Part shown: positions 49,906 to 59,000 of the stretch, in pieces
How the letters are laid out: the number at the start of each line of letters is the position of its first letter
Numbering within the stretch: the first letter of the stretch is position 1
Source: Blasia pusilla
Taxonomy: Eukaryota > Marchantiophyta > Marchantiopsida > Blasiales
Length of the DNA stretch: 64,000 bases
NCBI GenBank assembly: GCA_050084515.1
Contig: CM114271.1
Span: forward strand, 20,646,001-20,710,000
Direction of reading: 5' to 3'
Made by a program: the position numbers and the translations under genes
Notes under the pieces: model-generated
Told to the model about the DNA's origin: nothing
The model's input: only the letters and a program-made list of their open reading frames with translations
Database searches by the model: none

Positions 49906-51935
49906 CATCCAATGGTTGGAACAAAATCCAATCCAATGGTTGGAACAAAATTTGAACATGAATAAAAAAACAAATCCAATGATTGGAACAAAATTTGAAC
50001 ATGAAAATAAAACAAATCCTTGAAACATTTCTACTAAGAACCATCCTCTACCGTCTTGAACCCTAGTTTTCTTCCCTCCCCCTCAACCAGGGTTCCAAAA
50101 ATCATGAAACATTTTCCAAAGAGGCAATCCAAGCCTAGTAACACAAGAAAAAAATCTAAACTTGAAATGACCACCCACGCATGAAAATAGAAATCGTAAA
50201 CCCTAAAAGTGGTCTCTTATTATTTGTTTGAGTATAGAAGCCAAGAGAGCGGATCTGAACCGTTGAAGTTTGCAACGCATTAAATTCAAAGTCACGTGCC
50301 AAGTTTCAACATCATCCAATGGTTGGAACAAAATTTGAACATGAAAATAAAACAAATCCTTGAAACATTTCTACTAAGAACCATCCTCTACCGTCTTGAA
50401 CCCTAGTTTTCTTCCCTCCCCTTCAACCAGGGTTCCAAAAATCATGAAACATTTTCCAAAGAGGCAATCCAAGCCTAGTAACACAAGAAAAAAATCTAAA
50501 CTTGAAATGACCACCCACGCATGAAAATAGAAATCGTAAACCCTAAAAGTGGTCTCTTATTATTTGTTTGAGTATAGAAGCCAAGAGAGCGGATCTGAAT
50601 CATTGAAGTTTGCAACGCATTTAATTCAAAGGCACGTGCCAAGTTTCAACACCATCCAATGGTTGGAACAAAATTTGAACATGAAAATAAAACAAATCCT
50701 TGAAACATTTCTACTAAGAACCATCCTAAAGTCTTGAACCCTAGTTTTCTTCCCTCCCCTTCAACCAGGGTTCCAAAAATCATGAAACATTTTCCAAAGA
50801 GGCAATCCAAGCCTAGTAACACAAGAAAAAAATCTAAACTTGAAATGACCACCAGGCATGCATGAAAATAAAATCGTAAACCCTAAAAGTGGTCTCTTAT
50901 TATTTTTTGAGTATAGAAGCCAAGAGAGCGGATCTGAACCGTTGAAGTTTGCAACGCATTAAATTCAAAGTCACGTGCCAAGTTTCAACATCATCCAATG
51001 GTTGGAACAAAATTTGAACATGAAAATAAAACAAATCCTTGAAACATTTCTACTAAGAACCATCCTCTACCGTCTTGAACCCTAGTTTTCTTCCCTCCCC
51101 TTCAACCAGGGTTCCAAAAATCATGAAACATTTTCCAAAGAGGCAATCCAAGCCTAGTAACACAAGAAAAAAATCTAAACTCGAAATGACAACCCAGGCA
51201 TGAAAATAAAAATCGTAAACCCTAAAAGTGGTCTCTTATTATTTTTTTGAGTATAGAAGCCAAGAGAGCGGATCTGAACCGTTGAAGTTTGCAACGCATT
51301 AAATTCAAAGTCACGTGCCAAGTTTCAACATCATCCAATGGTTGGAACAAAATTTGAACATGAAAATAAAACAAATCCTTGAAACATTTCTACTAAGAAC
51401 CATCCTCTACCGTCTTGAACCCTAGTTTTCTTCCCTCCCCTTCAACCAGGGTTCCAAAAATCATGAAACATTTTCCAAAGAGGCAATCCAAGCCTAGTAA
51501 CACAAGAAAAAAATCTAAACTCGAAATGACAACCCAGGCATGAAAATAAAAATCGTAAACCCTAAAAGTGGTCTCTTATTATTTTTTTGAGTATAGAAGC
51601 CAAGAGAGCGGATCTGAACCGTTGAAGTTTGCAACGCATTAAATTCAAAGGCACGTGCCAAGTTTCAACACCATCCAATGGTTGGAATAAAACATAACTC
51701 AATGTGAAGATGAAAATGAAACAAACTCTTGAAACATTTCTACTAAGAACCATCCTCTACCGTCTTGAACCCTAGTTTTCTTCCCTCCCCCTCAACAAGG
51801 CTTCCAAAAATCATGAAACTTTTTCCAAAGAGGAAATCCAAGCCCAAGAATAGAAGGGAAAAGTCAAAACTTGAAATGACCACCTATACATGAAAATAAA
51901 AATGTAAACCCTAAATTTGGTCTCATCTTTTTTTA
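49906..51935 (+). repeat. 340-bp tandem repeat array, about six copies
   Basis: The anchor CATCCAATGGTTGGAA recurs at 50313, 50653, 50992, 51332 and 51672, a period of 339-340 bp. A degenerate first unit starts at 49906-49985 with short internal duplications of the anchor, and a diverged last unit fades out by about 51935. Each full unit contains TTGAACCCTAGTTTTC, AAACCCTAAAAGTGG and GTCACGTGCCAAG or GGCACGTGCCAAG (a CACGTG E-box). Internal copies are nearly identical, the outer ones diverged, as expected for unequal exchange. The 60-70 codon frames inside are not genes. Confidence 0.95.
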
Positions 51936-52319
51936 TCTGCCTCTTACTTCCTTAAACATCTTCCATGTACTGACTTATAATTAATAATGCCCTATTGTTA
52001 TTATAAGTGTTTCTCTATATTAAAAATATCCTTAAGTTCTTCCACAAAACTTTATAAGTCTTCTCTGGAATCGAATTAAAAAACCCTATACTTTGTCATA
52101 CGTGATGGGTCTCTTCTGTGGAAGTGAGACCCCCGAGGAGCAAGGAGGTGGAAAACGTTGAGGTTGATGTCAACATGGATGTTGACATCAACCTCAACAT
52201 TGTTTTCCTCCTCAATCTCAAATTTTGAGTAGATTTATAACTCCAATTTTCTTACAAGCCTCCTCTCGGACCTTCTCTACCCATCACTTGTATCATGCAT
52301 GCACTTCCTTGAATTTCGG
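51936..52319. other. Spacer containing a large hairpin
   Basis: AT-rich DNA without coding signal, apart from the hairpin at 52144-52213. Confidence 0.5.
52144..52213 (+). repeat. Near-perfect palindrome, 20-bp perfect arms with 2-nt centre
   Basis: The inner arms (52157-52176 and 52179-52198) are exact reverse complements around GG; the left arm begins GTTGAGGTTGATG. After a 3-nt bulge the pairing continues with GGAAAAC (52150-52156) against GTTTTCC (52202-52208), and on to about 52144 and 52213 with one mismatch. Confidence 0.92.
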
Positions 52320-53440
52320 TCTTATATATTGCAGAAGCTTGTATTCAATAAGTCAATCTTTCCCAAGTCCTTACTGATGTGCATCCAAACATACTTATAT
52401 TAGCCATGGTTTTGGTCAACCACCTTTTCCTCTTCCAAGTCTAGATCTTGGGTGATCCTTTAACAAGTTTGCACGGAAACGGACAAGTTTGTTCATGGGA
52501 TGGACATGTCGCCCAAGTACCCACATCCGAGCACGCGTGCCGAGCCCATAGCGGGCACCCAGGTTGGCCGAGCCTGTACCATTTTTATGGCCCATTTGGA
52601 GCCACGTCTGCAGGGCGGGCTCAAGCCTCCGCATGGTCTGTGTGCGGGCATGAGCCTGCCCTGCAAGCTTGGCTATGGGCCTAGTGCACGCTACATACGG
52701 GCCACAAAATTGGTGGGGGCTCGACGGGCTTGGGTACAGATTTTGCGTATCGAAGCCCGCATGTACATGTCTACCCTAGGGACAGACATAAGTTTGCGGA
52801 CATGGTCACGGGCATGGAATTTTTCCATGTGCAACCCTATCCTTTAACCTTGAAAAATGTAGACGGGGTCAGATACTGACCTAATCCCTCACTCCCAACC
52901 ACATTGTGCAAGTCATTCAAGACTTGAAACATAATTCCTTGATAGTCTAGGGACCTAAAACAATGCTAGCGTTTGTGATGGTCCTAACTAGCTAATGGAC
53001 CTCGAACAAGTCTCCAATCTGAACTCAATGTTTGAGCCCCCAAGTCAAGGTCTTAGATTTGCATCAATAATTGGACTATTTGGACTTGGCTTGGTCTCAA
53101 AAATGTAATATCAATCTCTCTATTCCATTTCATGTCCTTGGTTCATCCCCTTAGTTCCCTGAGTGGGGTTTAGGTTCCAAGCATCCTTGGAGACCCTCCC
53201 ACATTGGAAAATCCACCCCTCTTTTTATGCAAGGAATTCCTCTTTGGATACTCCTTGTGGCCTTCAACCCAAGACTTTTACTTGTGCTTTTATCCAGATG
53301 TTTTGTGCTTTGGAGCCGTCTTCTCACAATCTTTCCCATGCCATGTTATTCATATAAAATGCATCTAGGATCTACCGATTATGACCTCAAACATGGAGAA
53401 CAACAAAGACTCAATCACTTTCCAATCTAGTTTTAGCCTA
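52320..53440 (-). repeat. Decayed homologue of the 22.46-23.43 kb LTR-like element
   Basis: Ordered matches to the 22.5 kb copy, same orientation: TATTGCAGAAGC versus TGTTGCGGAAGC; GTGCATCCAAACATAC versus CTGCACCCAAACACGC; TTCAAGACTTGAAACA versus TTCAAGACTTGGAACA; GTGGGGTTTAGGTTCCAAGC versus GTGGGGTTCGGGTTCCAAGC. Many CG pairs of the other copy appear here as TG or CA. The copy is split by the insertion at 52465-52838 and lacks the end beyond about 53440. Confidence 0.65.
52465..52838. mobile_element. Short TIR element with 10-bp target duplication (374 bp)
   Basis: The left end is AAGTTTGCACGGAAACGG; the reverse complement of the right end is AGGGTTGCACATGGAAAA. The exact 10-bp repeat ATCCTTTAAC flanks both sides (52455-52464 and 52839-52848). 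The duplication length and long imperfect terminal repeats fit a non-autonomous Mutator-like element best. It has no transposase; the 78- and 115-codon frames inside are not genes. It shares ends and GGACATG-rich interior with 37787-38111. Confidence 0.75.
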
Positions 53441-53449
53441 GGAGGTGCA

Positions 53450-54000
53450 TCCTTAGGTGTGCTTGGTTGAGGAAGAAGATGGTTGGGTGCATAGCCCTTA
53501 CGTAAAATATATTTTGAATAGGGTGGAGCTACTGATTTTGTTGGAACAATTATCCTCGGCTTGGATGCCTACATGATGGTACAAACTTGCAAATGACCTT
53601 TCCACAACATGATGCAAGCAATAGGGGTAGGGAACCAAAGAGTCATGACCCACATCGACTGATGCATTGAGATGCATAGCATTGTATCCCTACATCTTAA
53701 GGAGGCCACATATGGCTTGTTCGCTTATTGGAGGTAATACTTAACTCTATAGAGAACCTATGAAATAAGGACCTTCAACATTCATGGAATCATAGAAAAA
53801 TAATGCTTGTCTAACCTCGTTTCAATATCCATGGATGGTAGAAAGTTGAGGATTGTGGCCATATGGAGGTAGAGGCGGTTGTGGTCATTACACGCTTGGA
53901 GAGGATCTTCCACCTTCATTCATGATTATGAAGACTCCTTGTGGTCATCCATCTAGCTAAAAAGATTAGCATATATATCAAGCTCCTTTGCTATATAGCC
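53450..54000 (+). pseudogene. Second CACTA TNP2 fragment (DUF4218 region)
   Basis: This is a reverse-orientation homologue of 38625-38985: for example the complement of 53890-53950 matches 38625-38700 (ATCATGAATGAAGGTGGAA and GTGATGACCACAACC/GTAATGACCACAACC). On the plus strand, broken frames read HLKEATYGLFAYWR, parallel to CLKEDIYRLSVYLR of the first copy. It is fragmentary and inactive. Confidence 0.6.
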
Positions 54001-54292
54001 ACATCTATTCATTGTAGAAAGTGATGAGCTCTTTGTCTTTCCCTCAAAATAAAGCAATGTTTCTACATCATCGAAAAACCTTCCTCACATGTTGACACAT
54101 GTCCTCTAAAGACTCTAATGATGTCGACACATGTCACTTTGAGAGAGGGAGTTGAATTAAAGAGAGATAATAAAGAAAATTAAATATCACCCATGCATAA
54201 TACAAGCGCCGGTTAGTATGTAATAATATAAATTATATTATCACTAGAGAGATAAATATGTTATTTTTAAAATTAATGTCTAATAATTTATA

Positions 54293-54531
54293 CTAGTAAT
54301 TTATACTATTTTATTTTCTGTGCATGGCCCGTGCCATGCACGGGAAATGGAAAAGTGTTGAAGAGCTAATGTATAGCTTGTGAAGGGAAGAAATTAATGA
54401 TGTTGCACACACATTCAAATTTTTTTCTTGTTGCCCGTGGCATGTGAAACATTTTCTTGATGCCTAGTTGCCACGTGTCAAACATAGAGATCTTTGCAAA
54501 TCAAGAAAGCACTCTCCCATAATAATATAGA
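54293..54531 (-). mobile_element. Non-autonomous mini-Helitron (239 bp)
   Basis: On the minus strand it starts TCTATATTATTATGGGAGAG, preceded by A, and ends ...AAATTACTAG followed by T. The GC hairpin CCCGTGCATGGCACGGGC lies about 35 bp inside the 3' end, further than usual, so the exact 3' boundary could instead be nearer the hairpin. A related block with CACTCTCCCATAAT recurs at 54766-54781. Confidence 0.6.
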
Positions 54532-55668
54532 TTATTACAGGAGAATAGCCCTCCAATTTGTAATTTTGTTTTCCTTTTAATGCTTTGCGTTTTGAGTCAA
54601 TAAAGTTGTTCGTCTTCTAAATCAATAGGATAATTCAAAATTGATTTAAAATGGCATTTGAGAACCTTTAGAGCTAATTATGGAAGGTAATTTAAATCCG
54701 TGTCTAATTAATTAGCATTTATCATAATAAAGAGAATCCATCCTATAATCGAAAATCAAGAGGACACTCTCCCATAATAGATGTCTTCATTCTAAGATCC
54801 CATTGCCTTTTCCTCTAGAATCCTTTTTTCACGTGATCCTCACTTTAAAATCCCACCTCCCCTTCTTCTCATTCCTTCGCAAAATTTCATTTCTTTTTTA
54901 TTTTGGGAAACTAGCATAACACTTTATTAGACTTTCAACCCTTAGCTTCATACTTAACACTAGTTACAAAAGCCATTTCTAATTTCACCTAAAGTCACAT
55001 TGAAACGTTGAGAGAGAAGAACACGGGGGAAATACAAGGTGGAGGTTAATTAATACTAACATTAATTGGTTAGGAAAGGAAAAAAAATTATAGAAAGTCC
55101 AAAATTTCACGGTGAGAAATCTGCAAAAGAATTTGTATTGTACTGTGCAGCTTCTACAATCAAGGATTCGATTATAGTAGGAGCCGTAAATATACATAAA
55201 CGAGTGTGGGCTCCTATGAGAAGGGGAACTAGTTACTAAATTCGTGTGAAGGACACATATTCCCTCCCTTCCAAAAATGTTGGAAGGGAGGGAATATGTG
55301 TCTGGTATGAAGGAGCCTCAAACCTTTGAGAAGTATGGTGATAAAAGTACATACATCATGCCAAGGAGAGTTGATGATAGACTCAATATTCAAAAAAGCA
55401 TACCAATGAAGGCAATTATGCAAACTTATGAGTGATTAAAAAAAAATGTCATATGAATTTGAGGTAGATTATGGACTTAGTTGATTATACACGTAAAGTA
55501 TCCCTTGGATTGTTAAAAAAATGTGTAATGCTAATGTAATGTGTTGTGTTAGTTAGTGTAAATCTTGAGTCATATTGGACACTTCTACTCCAGACCCTAT
55601 CTACTCCTAGGGATGTGTATCAGGACATATTTCTACCCATGAATGGACGGAAGGACTTTATACCGGTG
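54532..55668. other. AT-rich DNA with one strong hairpin, no gene
   Basis: Short frames (64-70 codons) without motifs. The transition from AT-rich repeats to balanced composition occurs near 55600. Confidence 0.45.
55252..55302 (+). repeat. Perfect 23-bp hairpin with 5-nt loop
   Basis: The left arm (55252-55274, beginning GACACATATTCC) and right arm (55280-55302, ending GGAATATGTGTC) are exact reverse complements around AAATG. Confidence 0.92.
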
Positions 55669-56097
55669 CTACTTGCCACGTGAATTAAAAAAATCATGTC
55701 TGCATGCAATCTCCACTCCATGAGCAGGTCCTTCGGAATGTGACCAATCTCGAGGTCCAAGAAGTGTCCTTACCTCATGAGGGGGGGGGGGGGGCGTTGA
55801 AGCTACGCAGACAATGGAATCGGGCATATCATGAATCATGACACTCGTTTCCTCGGTGAATTCTACCCGATCTACTACCGGAGTGGAGTCAATTCTTGAA
55901 TGCTGCAGGTAGGGAGTACATGGAGTAAATCGTTTCGGGCGAAACATGCAACGGGTGCTTAGATTCTTTGGAAGAAAAATTGAAGGCATCCAGGATAAGA
56001 TATAAATGGATATGAGTGTAAGGAATGCGAGTAATGTGATCTGTGCGAATATACCAGCTGCCGATCTCGTGGCCACTAACGATATCCTCATGGCCAT
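55669..56097 (-). CDS. Hypothetical protein with an N-terminal membrane helix
   Basis: A 142-codon frame on the minus strand. An N-terminal basic start is followed by a hydrophobic stretch (about residues 16-36, FAQITLLAFLTLISIYILSW), then a polar part with a proline run encoded by a 14-base homopolymer (55781-55794). I recognise no family. It could be a small secreted or signal-anchored protein, a first exon of a larger gene, or chance. Balanced composition and position in the gene-rich right arm slightly favour a real exon. Confidence 0.25.
   Translation of the reverse strand: MAMRISLVATRSAAGIFAQITLLAFLTLISIYILSWMPSIFLPKNLSTRCMFRPKRFTPCTPYLQHSRIDSTPVVDRVEFTEETSVMIHDMPDSIVCVASTPPPPPHEVRTLLGPRDWSHSEGPAHGVEIACRHDFFNSRGK
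55781..55794 (+). repeat. 14-base poly-G tract
   Basis: An uninterrupted G run, a likely site of length variation or sequencing error. It sits in the proline-coding part of the frame at 55669-56097, so that frame's downstream reading depends on its true length. Confidence 0.95.
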
Positions 56098-59000
56098 ATC
56101 ATCATGATATTTCTCGTTTGCCCCGTGAGAGCTGTCCCTAATTCGTCCAGTTTAGCGGACGACCTACTCGTTCACCAGCAAGTAATTCAAGGTAGATATG
56201 GAATCCTTCCAAACAATTAGTTCAAGTTAGTCGTTGGAGCCCACATGTAACAACCAGAAGCGATGAAGTACAGAAAATCCTAATCCTGAAGAAGATGTGT
56301 CGCAGTGATGGGGCAGTAGAGAGGGAATTGGTCGAACATAAAAAGTTGAGCAAGGAGAGGGCGCCAAATGACAGCGTAGTGTACAAAGTTTTGACCGGAA
56401 AACGATAAAGCAAGTAGAGAATCTCTTGTGCTCCTCTGGTGCCTGGCATCTCTCCGATTTACCTCACGACGGCGATGTTTTGACAATTTCATTGTGATGC
56501 TGTATTGCTGCGCCTCCATAGCATCATATATTTTGTTCCATAAGCTCTGCATATGGTGGCCCGGATTCAAATGAACTGACATCATGAACACGATTGGCTT
56601 GCTCGTGTGCCCGTTCGCTCCAATAGTGAGAAACAGGTTCTTCTGTGTTATTCTGCCCATCGTTCACTCTCCTTACTACAGCCACGGCTGTCACTTCTGT
56701 GCTCAGATTTAAGGCCACGGAGCTCCATCAAGCTCGTTCTCGCTAGAAGTAAGAAAATCTGACATATTGGCATAAATGTGTTCGACAAGGCGGAAGCAAA
56801 ACGGAGCATGAATCGCATGTGAAGATTTGGAATAATTGATCTGGGCTGTTCAAAGATTTCATGGACGCCTCAAATAGAAACGATCGTTACTCGTGCAGTG
56901 TGGATGTGGGGGAAACCTTGAGTCACGTGAAAAGGAAAAATCAGGAAAATCAGATCTAGGGCATAAGCCAACATTGGAATTGTGCTGCTACATCTTTCGG
57001 TTCAAGCGTAGTTCACACAAGCGACGGCAAGTTGCGGGCTCTCCAGTTGAGATCAATCCATCCAACAGATGACAAAATCTCATAACTAGTGACGCTGTGC
57101 TACGACTGAGCGTTGAACGGGGGGGCTCCACATCTTTTCCGGTCTTACGAGCGCTCACTGGGAAAATCTGCTTTCGCCGTTCTATGCTGATTTGCGCGGG
57201 TTGTTTGGACGCCCCGAGCAACATCCGGTCTTCTCTTTCTACGCAGCGAGCCAACGAAGGTGAAGATTGCGTAGAATACGAAGATACGGAATCTCGGCTA
57301 ACTTACCCAGTACGACTGATTCTACAAATATGTGTGGGGGAAGAAACCGCGAAGGGAATATATTGAAACGAGGGCTGTAGACTCCTAAGCAAAACAGCAT
57401 GCGTCAAAGGTCTCCTTAAAGAGAGAGTCCGACTGTAGATTGACTCTCGTATCCCTGGCGTGTGCGGCATGACTCAGGTAATCAGGGGAGAACCACGAGG
57501 AAAACCTAGGAACACGAGCTTCTAGGACAGGAGTTCGGGTGGGAGATGACAGCGGTGAACAGTCACCGAGGCACCGTGCTATACACCTCGATTCTTTTCT
57601 TGAAGCAACAGTCGATTCGTATCTCCCAAGTCAAGGCAAGGGTTCCGCACGACAATAAATCAGGGTCATACGAGAGTCAGTGTTCCCATAGACCTAGACT
57701 TCATTTACGTAGATTTGGAAAACAAATCTCTTTTTCTAACTTTGTGCGTGACGGTGAGGGCTCTTCTTTTTTATCTTATTCTGACTTGTTCTAACCCTTC
57801 GCTGTGTCCATCTGTTCCTCGCTCTTAGTCTCAATCTTGACCTTCTCTTCCGCAGTAGATGTTCGCTTTCGACACGATGAGCTTACTAGCAACGTAGGTA
57901 GTCCATCGTGAATTGTTTGAGAACGATACCAACATGGAGCGCTCGGTGTTTGTTAAAATTTCACCCCCTGTAAACGTGATTGCTGCTCCATCTATCGACA
58001 GTTGATGGTTTTGAGTTCGAGTGAGTAGCCTAGCGAAGAGCGCAGGGCCTTGTCAGCTCGTCGTTGCGGTCGGTTTGAGGATGTCGAGAGTCGCCAACGA
58101 CAAGTTAACAAGGCCTTCCATTCTGCGTGCGGGATAGGAATCATCAGGCCTGCATCAATTCTTCGATCACGTTAGGATTAGTTACCAGTGCTTGATAACC
58201 CTTCCAATCTTCATTTCTTGAGCCGATGCTCGCATTGAAGGGCAAACTAATATCGCGGTCATGAAGGTGCCGGTTGCCCTAATTCCTGTCAGAGAATGAT
58301 GCTATGCTTGTTTCTTTATATGGTCTGCTAGTCACTCATGTTCTCGTCTTCTTCCGCAAACTATTTCCGGTCTTATCTGCGCCATAAAACGGTGCTGCCA
58401 ATTTCATGACGCATTTGTTATCACTCTTTCCTGAGCCGGAGGTTCCGACCCAGTGAAGCACGCTTCATGTTCTCACAACCATAAAATCATAGCAAGATCC
58501 CGAGTAAAAGGTCCCCCGTAGACTAGAGCGCAACTCCCACACACCAAGGAAATTGAAAGTTATGGGAGAGCAATTCTTGGTGAAGAGCATCATCAAAGAC
58601 CCGGAGAGAATTCTTGATCGATGATGCCGAAAATTTGTTATCACTAATGACTTCACCGAAAGTACTCAGTTAAAGAGCGTAGCGTCGGTCGAAAGATGAA
58701 CTACTTCCAAGAATCCCAACAAGCGTAGCAGAATTTAGCAGCCACTCAAAATATTTGTATGTGAGGCGTAATTTCTGCAACAGATGTTTCGGATGGCAAA
58801 GCAGGAGACTGCCAGCACTTGTCAGTTACCCTGCTCATTAAAATTCTCCAGAAGGAACGACCTCACATTCTCTTTCGAAGAACGCCATGCACATCATTGA
58901 GTCTCTGGGGATTCTCTAATAAATATCTCCACTACATCGCAACTGAAAGCCTGGAGAGTCGATAGTCATGCTGATGCAAATCTGACAGAGAGTAGAAAGG

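Noticed and set aside
49906-51935. CRISPR-like array interpretation of the direct repeats
   Set aside because: Units are 340 bp, contiguous and without unique spacers, in a plant nuclear context: ordinary tandem repeat.
56280-56718. Overlapping 126- and 64-codon minus-strand frames
   Set aside because: They overlap in different frames, share no splice logic and show no domain; too weak to call a gene.
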